64,000 nucleotides of DNA from Brevundimonas intermedia (GTDB taxonomy: Bacteria; Pseudomonadota; Alphaproteobacteria; Caulobacterales; Caulobacteraceae), in assembly GCF_027922165.1 (NCBI RefSeq), contig NZ_BSFD01000002.1, positions 814,234-878,233 of the forward strand. Direction: 5' to 3'. The translations under genes and the position numbers were made by a program. Of the stretch, positions 1-9,185 are shown piece by piece (position 1 is the stretch's first letter; each line of letters starts with the position of its first letter). Below the pieces are notes generated by a model that was given only the letters and a program-made list of their open reading frames with translations, had not been told where the DNA came from and did no database searches.

Positions 1-906
1 GCTGTCGATGCGGAGACCTTGGCCCGCGAGCCTCTGGAGCGCCGCCGCCCCTCCCGTCTGGCGCCCGTCAACATAGAGAATCGGCAGCGGATCCTGGACG
101 GCCGCCGCCGTCTCGAACACACTGACAACGGCGCCGCCGCGCATCAGCTCGACACGCAGCGGCATGAAGCCGGACTTGTCGACCGGCACGTCCAAAGCCA
201 CACCGACGGTGCCGTCGAGGTCGAAGGGTCCCGCCCCGCCCAGGCGCCGATCGCCGCTGAACACCGCCAGGGACATATCCTGCCCCGCTCCGTCCAGCCG
301 CACGCGAACCGAGACGCGTTCGCCGGCGCGCACTGGGGGGATGGCGACGTCGGCGATGAAGGCGTCGCGTCGTCCGGCGCTGATCGGGACGCTGTCCACG
401 ACCACGCCGCGCGCCAGCAGGGCGTCGACGGACCGCCCCCAGGCGCGATCGGCGCCCAGGCCGTCGCCAATCATCGTGACCCGCCCCTCGGATCCCAAAG
501 GAAAGGCGGCCAGAGCCAGGTTGAGGGCGTGAGGCAGGCCGCCGGTCTCGCCGCCGTCCGGCAGGGTGACATGTCGCGTGGCCTTCAGCGCCAGAGGGGC
601 GCCGCCGCGCTGGATGACCACCACGGGCCCGTTTCGTTCCGCGCGGGCCAGGACAGACTGGGCCGCCGAGACAGCTTGGGCGCGTGAAGCCGGCGAAAGC
701 GCGGCGCCCTGATCCACTATGATAACCGACGTCGAGCCGCCCCGCCGCACGATCAGGCTGGGCTGAGCCAGCGCCGCCACGAGCGCGAGGAAGACGACCG
801 TACGAAGCCCTACCCGCATCCTGGCGGCCTTGCGCGCCCACCAGACGAACCCGGGAATCAGGAGCAGGAGCCAGCCCGCCTCGGGGTGGAGAAAGGTCAG
901 GGTCAC
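1..906 (-). CDS. VWA-like membrane protein of the MoxR/DUF58 operon (3' end missing)
   Basis: An open frame of 302 codons runs from a GTG at 906 to the left edge of the window, so the C-terminus is missing. It begins 10 bp after the stop of the preceding gene on the same strand. The N-terminus has a hydrophobic segment (about residues 8-20), a basic patch, then a second hydrophobic segment (about 30-45). The body is a Rossmann/VWA-like alpha-beta fold: a strand reading VIIVDQGAA stands where a VWA domain would have its metal site, but DxSxS is replaced by DQGAA, so metal binding is probably lost. A segment VTMIGDGLGADR follows, then a beta-rich part like the Ig-like region of BatA/BatB-type proteins. 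Function is unknown; position points to an envelope complex driven by a MoxR ATPase. The frame is sure; the family name is inferred. Confidence 0.75.
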   Translation of the reverse strand, partial: MTLTFLHPEAGWLLLLIPGFVWWARKAARMRVGLRTVVFLALVAALAQPSLIVRRGGSTSVIIVDQGAALSPASRAQAVSAAQSVLARAERNGPVVVIQRGGAPLALKATRHVTLPDGGETGGLPHALNLALAAFPLGSEGRVTMIGDGLGADRAWGRSVDALLARGVVVDSVPISAGRRDAFIADVAIPPVRAGERVSVRVRLDGAGQDMSLAVFSGDRRLGGAGPFDLDGTVGVALDVPVDKSGFMPLRVELMRGGAVVSVFETAAAVQDPLPILYVDGRQTGGAAALQRLAGQGLRIDS

Positions 907-916
907 GACGCGGTCC

Positions 917-2626
917 TCAAGCCATCGCGCCGCGCTGGTGCAGCCGCCACTCGAACAGCAGCAGCAGACCGGCGATCACGACGAGCAGGATGAAAAGAAG
1001 ATCGACCGCCGGTCCGCGCACCGAGGTCACGACCATATCGGCGGGCGCAGCGCGGGCGGCGTCCATCGTGATCTCGCGGTTCGTCAAGGCGACGGCCAGG
1101 CGCAGGTCGCCGATCCGGGTTTCGCCCGCCTGGTTCAGGAACAGATCGCCCTTCATTGCGCGATCAGCGATCCGGCGATCGGACGACAGACCGAACAGAT
1201 CCGACTGGTCGGTCAGATCGGTTCCGGCCTGGGCGTAAGGAATCCAGGGCCCAGCGTCCGCCAGCCAGGACAGGGTGCGCGCCACAAAGACGGGAAAGCT
1301 CGAGGCCGCCGGAAAGCCGCCGGCCTCGTCGAAAAGGGCCGACCAGACGGCGACGCCTCGCTGCTGACCCGGACGAGTTTCAGCCGCAACGTCGCGTCGG
1401 GTGAAACGGGCCAGCGCCTGGGTCTCGATCGCCGACACGCCCAGGGCGTCGAGCGCGCCGGCCAGGTTGGGCTCTGCCTCGTCGGCGCCATAGGTGAAGA
1501 CGAAGGCGCTCTGATCCCCGGCCTGGCTCACGACCAGGGCCGGCCGCCCCTCCCCGAACCACTCGCTCCCGCGCCGCACCACGACCTGGGCGTCTTGCGG
1601 CGCGGTGACTGTAAAGGCGGGATTGAGCCGAACGGCGCGCACGACGGCGGCAGGCGCTCCGGGCGACAGGGCGACGCGCACCGGACGTCTGTCCGGCAGA
1701 CGCAACCCGGCTTGATCGTCCGCCGGGAATGCGTCGGAGCGCGCAAGCCGGACGGCGAACAGGCCGCCGTCCGCGATCACGTCGCGAACGACCAGTCGTC
1801 CGTCGGGACGGGCAAGGGTTTCGACCGCGACATCGCGCCCGTCGCGGCTGAACCGCAGGGCGTCGGCCGGCAGAGAAACGCCATCCGCGCCGATCGCCTC
1901 GACGAGTATATCCGCTCGCCCGGCGTCTCCAGAGGCGGCGGGCGAGGCGCCGAGGGCGACTATGCCCCGATTGTCCGGAGTCGGCGCGGCCAGATAGCCG
2001 TAGACGAGACGCCGACCCGCCGACGGGGTGACAGGCCGCGCGCCCGACCAGGCGCCGTAATAGTGGAAGACAGTGGGCCGACGGGGCGACGCTGCGCCAT
2101 CCAGCTCCGGACTGACGAAGGCCTCCGCAAAGCTGGAGGGCGCGGGCCGAGCTCGAACGCCGTCCAGCCGTTGGCTCAGAAGGGCGAGGTTTTCGCCGGG
2201 TTGGAGAAGCGGCGTGGCGACGGCGCCGTCGAGATAGACCCTGCGGCGGGCGGGGTCGGTGTTGCGGGCATCCGCGATCAGGGCGCGGCGCGCCTGCGCC
2301 AGGTCGTCGCGGCCCATCAGTCCGGCCGAGGCGTCGAGATAAAAGATATGATCCGCAGCATCTCGCGCGGGCGCCATCTCGGGTCGCGCCCCCGCGAACC
2401 AGAGCAATAGGGCGATCGCCACGATCAGCAGATAGGCCAACCATCGCTGGAACCGCTGCCGAAACACCCGCAAGGGCGTGACCCTGGCCGCCTGCGCCCA
2501 AAGACCGGCCGCAGCGATCCGCACAAGCTTCTGGCGCGCCTTCAGAATCTGCAGCGCGAAGAGCAGGGCGGCGAGGCCGAAGGCGCCGGCGATGACGGCC
2601 CAGACCGGAAGAGACAGGAAGCTCAC
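917..2626 (-). CDS. BatA-like membrane protein with a degenerate VWA domain
   Basis: 569 aa. The N-terminus has the two closely spaced membrane helices and basic linker of the BatA N-terminal domain (about residues 8-28 and 60-80). These are followed by a VWA-like strand with DASAG, an imperfect form of the DxSxS metal site. The middle is a long extracytoplasmic beta-rich region. A last membrane helix lies near residues 545-562 and ends in a short basic tail. The start overlaps the DUF58 gene stop by 4 bp, which suggests translational coupling. In known operons of this kind, MoxR AAA+ ATPases work with DUF58 and VWA proteins on envelope or metal-insertion tasks; the substrate here is unknown. 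Confidence 0.75.
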   Translation of the reverse strand: MSFLSLPVWAVIAGAFGLAALLFALQILKARQKLVRIAAAGLWAQAARVTPLRVFRQRFQRWLAYLLIVAIALLLWFAGARPEMAPARDAADHIFYLDASAGLMGRDDLAQARRALIADARNTDPARRRVYLDGAVATPLLQPGENLALLSQRLDGVRARPAPSSFAEAFVSPELDGAASPRRPTVFHYYGAWSGARPVTPSAGRRLVYGYLAAPTPDNRGIVALGASPAASGDAGRADILVEAIGADGVSLPADALRFSRDGRDVAVETLARPDGRLVVRDVIADGGLFAVRLARSDAFPADDQAGLRLPDRRPVRVALSPGAPAAVVRAVRLNPAFTVTAPQDAQVVVRRGSEWFGEGRPALVVSQAGDQSAFVFTYGADEAEPNLAGALDALGVSAIETQALARFTRRDVAAETRPGQQRGVAVWSALFDEAGGFPAASSFPVFVARTLSWLADAGPWIPYAQAGTDLTDQSDLFGLSSDRRIADRAMKGDLFLNQAGETRIGDLRLAVALTNREITMDAARAAPADMVVTSVRGPAVDLLFILLVVIAGLLLLFEWRLHQRGAMA

Positions 2627-3585
2627 AGCTTGACCCCGCCCTGGCCGAACAGGACAGACAGTTGGTCGCGCACCGGCCGGTCGGCGTCGATCTGGACCAG
2701 ACCCGCGCCGCGGCTCCGGGCGAAGTCCGACAAGGTGTCGCTGAAACGGCGGTAGGCGGCCTTGTAGCGCGCCATCAGATCGGGCGTAACCGTGACCGAG
2801 GTCGGCTGAACCTGTTCGCCGTCTTCCAGCAGGATGTCGCCGTTCAGCTCCGGATGACGCTCGGGATCGGCGTCATAGGATTTGACGATCTGCACCAGGA
2901 GCAGGCGATGCGGCAGCTGTTCCAGCCCCCGCACCACCGCCTCGACGCCTGCTTCGTCGAAAAAGTCCGACACCACAATCACCAGGCCTTGGCGCAGACG
3001 AAGGCTGGCCAGGTGTGAAAGGGCCGCCGCCAAGCCTGTGCCTTGCAGCGCCGAATATCCGGCCAGACTGTGGGCCACGCGCGAGAGATTGCCCTTGCCC
3101 GACACCGCTCGGAACTCGATCTCGAGCGTGTCCGAGAAGGGGAACAGGCCGACGGAATCATGCTGGTCCAAGGCCACGGTCGCCAGGGCCAGGGTCGCCG
3201 CCTGCGCGGCGTGGATGCGCGGCGGCTGCTCGACGAACAAGCTGCGAGACCGGTCGACCAGGAAATAGACCGGCATATCCTGGCTTTCCTCAAACACCCG
3301 CACGAACAGGCGCCCCAGGCGGCGATAGACGTTCCAGTCGATGGCGCGCAGGTCGTCGCCCGCCACATAGGGTTTGAAGTCGGCGAACTCGGCGCCCTGC
3401 CCGCGCGCGTTTGTCCTTTGCTCGGCCAGGCGCCCGCCCTTCTGAGCCCGCGAAATCCGCAACGAAAAGGGCCGAACCGCAGCCAGAAAGGCCGGATCGA
3501 ACAGGGCCTCGAAGGTCAGGGGGTCGGCCAGACCCGCGACGGCGGCAGGAGCGGCGACGGCCGCGCGACGGCGAAACAGCATCAA
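2623..3585 (-). CDS. DUF58 domain protein
   Basis: 320 aa, with no clear membrane segment, so probably cytoplasmic or membrane-associated through partners. It has the DUF58 hallmark: a block ending in YVAGDDLRAIDWNVYRR (about residues 93-110), followed by a VWA-like strand with VDRSRS, an intact DxSxS metal site. The C-terminal half alternates strands and helices like a VWA fold. It overlaps its upstream neighbour (ATGA) and downstream neighbour (4 bp). DUF58 proteins are the usual partner of MoxR ATPases, and a moxR gene lies 4.5 kb away on the same strand, separated by an M16 peptidase gene in the opposite direction. Confidence 0.88.
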   Translation of the reverse strand: MMLFRRRAAVAAPAAVAGLADPLTFEALFDPAFLAAVRPFSLRISRAQKGGRLAEQRTNARGQGAEFADFKPYVAGDDLRAIDWNVYRRLGRLFVRVFEESQDMPVYFLVDRSRSLFVEQPPRIHAAQAATLALATVALDQHDSVGLFPFSDTLEIEFRAVSGKGNLSRVAHSLAGYSALQGTGLAAALSHLASLRLRQGLVIVVSDFFDEAGVEAVVRGLEQLPHRLLLVQIVKSYDADPERHPELNGDILLEDGEQVQPTSVTVTPDLMARYKAAYRRFSDTLSDFARSRGAGLVQIDADRPVRDQLSVLFGQGGVKL

Positions 3586-5048
3586 CGGCCGCCCCCGTTT
3601 CGCGCGTTGAAATAATCGCGCGTGACACGCTGTTCCTGGGCGCTGGCCGGCCGAGAGGCCGTCCGCCCCGCCTCGCCCTGAGCGGTTCCACGGTCCTGCG
3701 CGCTCGCGCTTCCCGCCGGTAGGGGCTGGGGCGCGCCGTCGCGGGTCGTGGTGCGAATGCGACCGGGACTGATCATGCCGCTGAGGCGATCCTGCATCGG
3801 GGTCGCCAGCATCAGGCTGGAGACCCCACGCCCCTTCTTCGGCCCAGTGTCGGCCCCGCTCGGGTTGCCGTTCTCACCCTGTCCCCCGCCCTGCTCGCGA
3901 CCGGACTGGCCCTGATCGCCGCGACGACTGCGGCCCGGCTGCTGACCTTCACCGTTTTGCGACGGCCCGGAGCCTTCCTGGGGCGGCTGCGGCCGGCTGG
4001 CCGGCGGCGCGGCCTGACGGGCGCCGGCGAACTGTCCGCTCGACGCTTGGGACGCCGGCGCGTCGGCGTCGTCCTTTTCGCCAGGCTCGCCAGGGGTCTG
4101 TTGCGCCTCATCGCGAGGTTGTTCCCCCTCGTGGTCTTGGGCGGCGGCGCTTTGCGAGGCGCTGGTTCCCGCCGCGCCCTGAGCGCCGCGCCCCGCGCCC
4201 TCGCCGCCGGCGGCGGCCTGGGACGGCGCCGACGGCCTGACGGTGGCGCTTTGCGCCGCAATGGCGGCGCCGCCCGACGACGACAGGCGCGCCATCAGGC
4301 GCTGGAACGCCGCAACCAGCCTCGCCCCGGGCGTATCCTGACCGGGCCGAACCGCAGCCTTGACGTCCCCCTCTTGCGTTGAAGACGGCGCCGCACCCGG
4401 GATCGACGGCGGCCGGATCGAAGAGGCAGGGAGCTCCGCGACGGACGGTCGTGACGTGACGCCGAACGTCGCAGGATTCGACTCGCCGGCGCCGGCTCCA
4501 GCAGCGAACTGAGGAGCGACGAAGGCGGCGACAAGGCACACAAGGCCCGCGACCGGCCACAGCCACAGGCGCGACCGGCCCAACTTCAAAGGGGCGGCCT
4601 CATCATCCACTGCGCTGGCTTGGGCCCGCGCCACCCAGGGCGCGGCCTCCTGCAGGGCGGCGTCATGAAAAGCGGTTCGGCGATCCAGTCGCTCGAACTC
4701 GTCGGACGTTTGCAATCGGTCGTTCAGCCGCAACCGATGGTCGAGAAGGGCCAGAGCGGCGGCGCGGGGACGCGCGGGGACGCGACGCGCCCGGACATAG
4801 CCGAAGGCCGCCGAAGCGATCGGCACGCCGGCGAGGGCGATGACCGCCGTCGTCAGGGTCGGTGCGACGAAGGGGGCGGAAAGGAGAAGCGCCAGCGGAC
4901 CGATCGCCGAAGCGGCGGCCGCCCAAGTCAAGGCCTGCCGGAAGGCCTGACGGCGTTCCTTCGTCGACAGCATATTGCGCCCGCGCGTCTCGAGGCGATC
5001 GAGGCGACGACGCAATCCATCATCGACGCCCTGGATCATCCGTTCCAT
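3582..5048 (-). CDS. membrane protein with long disordered Q/G/P/E-rich tail, first gene of the DUF58 operon
   Basis: 488 aa, not assigned to a family with confidence; it resembles DUF4175-like proteins that accompany MoxR/DUF58 operons. A basic amphipathic start (residues 1-35) is followed by two adjacent membrane helices (about 38-58 and 62-82), a helical stretch, and a third helix (about 160-180). Residues 210-400 are low complexity (A, S, Q, G, P, E), likely extracytoplasmic and disordered. The ATG at 5048 is supported by position: a conserved regulatory site ends 45 bp upstream. The stop overlaps the DUF58 start by 4 bp. The operon continues to the left edge. Confidence 0.75.
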   Translation of the reverse strand: MERMIQGVDDGLRRRLDRLETRGRNMLSTKERRQAFRQALTWAAAASAIGPLALLLSAPFVAPTLTTAVIALAGVPIASAAFGYVRARRVPARPRAAALALLDHRLRLNDRLQTSDEFERLDRRTAFHDAALQEAAPWVARAQASAVDDEAAPLKLGRSRLWLWPVAGLVCLVAAFVAPQFAAGAGAGESNPATFGVTSRPSVAELPASSIRPPSIPGAAPSSTQEGDVKAAVRPGQDTPGARLVAAFQRLMARLSSSGGAAIAAQSATVRPSAPSQAAAGGEGAGRGAQGAAGTSASQSAAAQDHEGEQPRDEAQQTPGEPGEKDDADAPASQASSGQFAGARQAAPPASRPQPPQEGSGPSQNGEGQQPGRSRRGDQGQSGREQGGGQGENGNPSGADTGPKKGRGVSSLMLATPMQDRLSGMISPGRIRTTTRDGAPQPLPAGSASAQDRGTAQGEAGRTASRPASAQEQRVTRDYFNARNGGGR

Positions 5049-5093
5049 TTCGACCCGCGCAAACTCATCACCCCCGATCCTTAGGACCGGCAG

Positions 5094-5110
5094 CTTGCAC
5101 CAACCTTACA
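5094..5110 (-). promoter_or_regulatory. 18-bp direct-repeat site (box 1) upstream of the DUF58 operon
   Basis: Read on the minus strand it is TGTAAGGTTGGTGCAAGC: two half-sites TGTAAG and TGCAAG with an 11-bp period, as OmpR/PhoB-type regulators prefer. It ends 45 bp before the start codon at 5048. Three near-identical sites occur at 5167, 9146 and 13071. Seen in sequence; the regulator is inferred. Confidence 0.5.
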
Positions 5111-5166
5111 GCCCGCGCGCTTTGGAGGGCCATTTTTCCTTGCGTTCCAATGGTGAAGCTCATCGG

Positions 5167-5184
5167 TGTCAGGCTGGCGCAAGC
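5167..5184 (+). promoter_or_regulatory. 18-bp direct-repeat site (box 2) upstream of the M16 peptidase
   Basis: Reads TGTCAGGCTGGCGCAAGC on the plus strand, oriented toward the peptidase gene and ending 49 bp before its start. It shares AG-N2-TGG-Y-GCAAGC with the other three boxes. With box 1 it forms a divergent pair in the 185-bp space between the two transcription units. Confidence 0.5.
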
Positions 5185-5233
5185 TTCGTGTGCTTGGTGG
5201 CGCGCGCCCGACATCGGCGTGTGAGGATCGACC

Positions 5234-7984
5234 TTGAAGACCTTCGGAAAACCCATCGCCGGCGCAGTGCTGGCCGCCCTTCTGTCCTGCGGCGTCTCGA
5301 CTGCGGCCTTGGCCCAGGCGCGGCCCGAACTGGGTCAGGTCCGCATCCCCTATGAGACCTTCACCCTGCCGAACGGCCTGACCACCCTCGTCTACACCGA
5401 TCACACCGCGCCCACCGTCTTCGTCGGCGTCTGGTACCGGATCGGATCCAAGGACGAACCGGCCGGCAAGACCGGGTTCGCGCATCTGTTCGAACACCTG
5501 ATGTTCCAACCGACGGTCCATCGGCCCACCGAATATTTCACGCCGCTGGAGGCTGTCGGAGCCACCGACATCAACGGCAGCACCACCGCCGACTACACCA
5601 ACTACATCCAGACGGCGCCGACAAACGCCCTCGACCGCGCGCTGTGGATGGAAGCGGACCGCATGGGCCACCTGACGGACGGCATGACGCAAGCCCTGCT
5701 CGACGAGCAGCGGGCTGTGGTCAAGAACGAGAAGCGCCAGAACGAACTCGGTCCAGGCCAGGCCTCGGAGGCGCAGTTCCTGAAAGGCTATTATCCCGCC
5801 GGCCACCCCTATGCTCACACGACCATCGGCTCGATGGAGGATCTGGACGCCGCCACCCTGGACGATGTGAAGGCCTGGTTCGACGCCAATTACGGTGCCT
5901 CCAACGCGGTGCTGGTTCTCGCCGGCGACATCGACGCCGCGACCGCGCGCGAGAAGGTGGCCTTCTATTTCGGCGGCGTCCGCCAGGGCGAGCCGATCAG
6001 CCGACCCGACCGATGGACTCCGTCCATTCCAGACATCCGCCGCGACATCGTTTACGAGAACATCCCGGCCGCCGTCATTTCGCGGACCTGGCCGCTCAGC
6101 AACGCCTCGCCGCGCGACAACACCCTGCTGCAACTGGCGGCGCGCGCCATGGCGGCGGGACGCGGCACGCCCCTGCACGACGCCCTTGTCGAGGATTTGC
6201 AACTCGCCGACGACGTGTCTGCGTCGGTCGGCGAGAGCCAGCTGGCCAGCGCCTTCACCCTGTCCGTCGCACTGAAGCCCGGCGTGACGCCCGAGGCCGC
6301 CGGCGCGGCGCTCGACCGCGAACTTGCGAAGTTTTACGCTGCGGGGCCCAACAAGGATCGCCTGGACGAAGTCGTCACGGCCACCGACATCTCTCTGTTG
6401 CAGACCATGGAGAGCAGCGCCGCAATCGGGGCCTGGCTGGCCGAGGGCGCCGTGACCCACGACGACCCGGTCTATTTCCTCAAGCAGCGCGAATGGATCG
6501 GCGACGTCGACGCCAAGGCGGTGGCGCGGCTGACCCAGGCCGTGCTGTCGCGCCCCTATTATGAACTGGTCCAACTTCCGACGCCCGTACCCGTCGCGGC
6601 GCCGACCGTCTTCGCCGACCCCAAGCACATGCCCGAACCCGGCCCGGCGGACACGACGATCGCCTTTCCTGCCGTCGCCGAGGCGACCCTCGCCAACGGA
6701 CTGAAGCTCGTGGTGGCCCATCGTCCCAACCTTCCGATCGTGAGCGCCAGCCTGCAGTTCTCGACCGGCGCCCTGGCGGAAGACGCCTATGGACGCGGCA
6801 CGGCGGGCCGCGCCTTCGGCATGCTGACCAACGGCTCACGCCGTTACGACGCCGAACAGCTTCAGCGCGAGGCGACCAGAGCCGGCGTAAACATAACCGC
6901 CGGCGCCCAGAGCCGGCAAAGCGCCGTGACCTGGACCATGCTCGCCGCACGACTCGACGAAGGCTTTGGTTTCGCCGCCGAGGTGGTGCGACGCCCCACC
7001 TATCCTCAGGCCGAGATCGACAAGGCGCTGGACCGCGTCGGTCCCCAGTTCGACGCCTATGAACGCAATCCGCTGCAGTCAGCCGCACCCGTCTATTCTC
7101 GGGCCATCTGGGGCGAGGACCATCCCCTGGGGCGGATCGGCACGCGCGAGGACGCCAAAGCCGTGTCGCGCGACGAAATCCAGGCCTTCCATGACCGTGA
7201 GATCGGCCCGAACAACGCCACGCTCTACCTCGTCGGCGACATTACCCTCGACCAGGCCAGGACACTGGCCCAGACCCATTTCGGCGACTGGCGTCGCATC
7301 ACCCCCACCCCGCTGAACGAAAGAGCGCCGGCGACGGGCCTGCCCGGCCGCATCATCCTCGTGGACGCGCCCGGCGCCGCTCAGACGAGCGTAATGGTCG
7401 GCGAACTGACCACCCCGTTCGTCGCGGACCAGGCGGCGGCGGGGTCCCTGGCGGACTCCATCCTGGGCGCGGCCTTCAACAGCCGGCTGAACATGAACCT
7501 GCGTGAGGAGAAGGGATGGACCTACGGCTTTACCGGCGGTGTTTCGGACACCCCGGTCGGCCCGCGCACCTTCACCGCCTCGGGCACGGTTGAAGCCGAC
7601 CGAACGGCAGACGCCATGGCTGAGATTCGCAAGGAGATCACCGCCTATGTCACCGACAGACCGGCGACCGCCGAAGAGCTGGAACGGGAGCGCACGGCCC
7701 GCGTGCTCGCCCTGCCTTCGGCCTTCTCCGGGAACAGCGCCTTCCTCTCGGCGATCACCAGCGCCGCCGCCTATGGACAGCCTTATGATCGCGCCGCCTC
7801 CTCTGGCGCCCGACTGGCTGCGGTCACGCTCGATCAGGTCCAGAACGTCGCGCGTCAGACCTATGACCCGGCGCGCCTAACCTGGGTGGTGGTCGGCGAC
7901 CTCTCAAGGATCGAGACGTCTGTCCGCGCCCTGAACTATGGCTCCGTCGAGGTCTGGGACGTCTACGGCCATAAGGTCCGCTGA
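5234..7984 (+). CDS. M16-family zinc peptidase (periplasmic, two-domain)
   Basis: 916 aa. The TTG start at 5234 follows GAGGA with a 6-nt spacer and opens a good Sec signal peptide (cleavage after ALAQA, about residue 29). The first half carries the inverted zinc motif HLFEH (about residue 86) and the downstream glutamate region typical of pitrilysin/insulinase-like peptidases. The second half (from about residue 480) repeats the fold, but the equivalent HxxEH segment reads GRAFGM, so it is an inactive domain, as is common for two-domain M16 proteins. It should cleave short or unfolded peptides in the periplasm. It lies between the DUF58 operon and moxR on the opposite strand and shares their upstream regulatory motif. 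Family certain; substrate unknown. Confidence 0.93.
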   Translation: MKTFGKPIAGAVLAALLSCGVSTAALAQARPELGQVRIPYETFTLPNGLTTLVYTDHTAPTVFVGVWYRIGSKDEPAGKTGFAHLFEHLMFQPTVHRPTEYFTPLEAVGATDINGSTTADYTNYIQTAPTNALDRALWMEADRMGHLTDGMTQALLDEQRAVVKNEKRQNELGPGQASEAQFLKGYYPAGHPYAHTTIGSMEDLDAATLDDVKAWFDANYGASNAVLVLAGDIDAATAREKVAFYFGGVRQGEPISRPDRWTPSIPDIRRDIVYENIPAAVISRTWPLSNASPRDNTLLQLAARAMAAGRGTPLHDALVEDLQLADDVSASVGESQLASAFTLSVALKPGVTPEAAGAALDRELAKFYAAGPNKDRLDEVVTATDISLLQTMESSAAIGAWLAEGAVTHDDPVYFLKQREWIGDVDAKAVARLTQAVLSRPYYELVQLPTPVPVAAPTVFADPKHMPEPGPADTTIAFPAVAEATLANGLKLVVAHRPNLPIVSASLQFSTGALAEDAYGRGTAGRAFGMLTNGSRRYDAEQLQREATRAGVNITAGAQSRQSAVTWTMLAARLDEGFGFAAEVVRRPTYPQAEIDKALDRVGPQFDAYERNPLQSAAPVYSRAIWGEDHPLGRIGTREDAKAVSRDEIQAFHDREIGPNNATLYLVGDITLDQARTLAQTHFGDWRRITPTPLNERAPATGLPGRIILVDAPGAAQTSVMVGELTTPFVADQAAAGSLADSILGAAFNSRLNMNLREEKGWTYGFTGGVSDTPVGPRTFTASGTVEADRTADAMAEIRKEITAYVTDRPATAEELERERTARVLALPSAFSGNSAFLSAITSAAAYGQPYDRAASSGARLAAVTLDQVQNVARQTYDPARLTWVVVGDLSRIETSVRALNYGSVEVWDVYGHKVR

Positions 7985-8010
7985 TCCGCAGGCTGGATCC
8001 AGAATAAAAA

Positions 8011-8047
8011 AGGGCGCCGCGGACCAAGCAGGATCCCGCGGCGCCCT
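8011..8047 (-). terminator. Rho-independent terminator for moxR
   Basis: A perfect 12-bp stem (AGGGCGCCGCGG paired with its complement) and a 13-nt loop lie between the converging peptidase and moxR genes. On the minus strand the hairpin is followed by a run of five or more T residues (plus-strand A run at 8005-8010), so it mainly serves moxR; it could also slow plus-strand transcripts. Confidence 0.8.
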
Positions 8048-8079
8048 TAAGCACCCTCATCGACAAACCGGGTTGGCGA

Positions 8080-9096
8080 CTAGTCTGTCGCGTAGGGACG
8101 CTTCACGTGCGCCAAGACCTCTGTCAGGAGATCGTCGGCCGAAAGATTGTTCGCCTGGGCATGGAAGTTCAGCACCAGGCGGTGGCGCAGCACGGGCATG
8201 ACCACGGCCGCGACGTCGTTGGTTGAGACGGCGAACCGGTCATCCAGCAGCGCCTGGACCTTGGCGGCCAGCATCAAGCTCTGCACGCCGCGGGGCGAGG
8301 CGCCCAAAGCCACGCTGCGGTTGATGCTGTCAGGCGCATAGTCGCTGCCGGGCTGGGTGCCCATGACCAGACGAATGGCGTAGGCCTTGGCCGCCTCTGT
8401 CACTGGCGTCTGGCGCACAACCGCGCGCATCCGTTGCAGGGTGTCGGCATCCGTCACGGCATTCAACACGACGTCGTGGCCGCTCGTCGTTCGGTCGATG
8501 ATGGCGTGATAATCGGCCTCGGACGGATATCCGACCACCAGTTTGAACAGGAACCGGTCCAGCTGGGCCTCGGGCAGCGGATAGGTGCCTTCCTGGTCCA
8601 CCGGGTTCTGGGTCGCCATGACGCAGAAGGGCTCGGGCATCTTGATGGTGCGGCGCCCCACCGTCACCTGGCGCTCCTGCATCACTTCCAAGAGGGCGGA
8701 CTGGGTCTTGGGCGTGGCGCGGTTGATTTCGTCGGCCAGGACCAGATTGGAGACGATCGGCCCTTGTTGGAAGGTCAGTTCATGACCCCCGCCGTCGGCT
8801 TCGGTCAGGACCGTGGTGCCGATAATGTCGGCCGGCATCATGTCGGGCGTGAACTGGATGCGCGAGAACGGCAGGTCGATCGCGCGGCTGATCGAAGAGA
8901 CCAGCATGGTCTTGCCCAGTCCCGGCACGCCTTCCAACAGGACGTGGCCGCCGGCCATCAGCGCGGTCAGAACGCCATCGACCACATCGGCCTGGCCGAC
9001 GATCATCCGGCCGACCTCGGCGCGGACCTTGATGAAGGTTTCCTTGAACTCGGCCGCGCTCTGGCGGGCCAGTTCTACGTCGTCAGTCGAAACCAT
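8080..9096 (-). CDS. MoxR-family AAA+ ATPase
   Basis: 338 aa. Walker A GVPGLGKT lies near residue 65 and Walker B LVLADEINRA near 125, followed by the sensor motif ATQNP. The length and C-terminal lid are typical of MoxR/RavA-class ATPases. Such proteins act as chaperones with VWA-domain partners; the likely partners here are the DUF58 and VWA-like proteins at 1-5048. The ATG at 9096 is clear. It is monocistronic in this layout, unlike the usual moxR-DUF58 operon, because the M16 gene stands between. A box of the shared 18-bp motif ends 49 bp upstream, and a strong terminator lies downstream. Confidence 0.95.
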   Translation of the reverse strand: MVSTDDVELARQSAAEFKETFIKVRAEVGRMIVGQADVVDGVLTALMAGGHVLLEGVPGLGKTMLVSSISRAIDLPFSRIQFTPDMMPADIIGTTVLTEADGGGHELTFQQGPIVSNLVLADEINRATPKTQSALLEVMQERQVTVGRRTIKMPEPFCVMATQNPVDQEGTYPLPEAQLDRFLFKLVVGYPSEADYHAIIDRTTSGHDVVLNAVTDADTLQRMRAVVRQTPVTEAAKAYAIRLVMGTQPGSDYAPDSINRSVALGASPRGVQSLMLAAKVQALLDDRFAVSTNDVAAVVMPVLRHRLVLNFHAQANNLSADDLLTEVLAHVKRPYATD

Positions 9097-9145
9097 TGAA
9101 AACCCGCATACTTAGATCCAGTCAGCTAGGGTATGGCACACAAGG

Positions 9146-9162
9146 CTTGCACCAGTCTGGCC
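9146..9162 (-). promoter_or_regulatory. 18-bp direct-repeat site (box 3) upstream of moxR
   Basis: Reads GGCCAGACTGGTGCAAGC on the minus strand, ending 49 bp before the moxR start codon and just after the stop of the response regulator gene. Same core and the same 11-bp half-site spacing as the other boxes. Confidence 0.5.
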
Positions 9163-9185
9163 GGCTTTTCGAAAGGCGCGCCGGG

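Noticed and set aside
68..841. A 257-codon minus-strand frame at the left edge
   Set aside because: The neighbouring frame from the GTG at 906 is open to the edge, has hydrophobic helices and typical codon use; the 257-codon frame is its shadow.
830..2410. A 526-codon plus-strand frame opposite the BatA-like gene
   Set aside because: R/G/D-rich shadow; the minus strand has membrane helices and a VWA-like strand in a coupled operon.
5081..6721. A 546-codon minus-strand frame opposite the M16 peptidase
   Set aside because: Low-complexity G/R/V composition and no family features, while the plus strand has a signal peptide and HLFEH.
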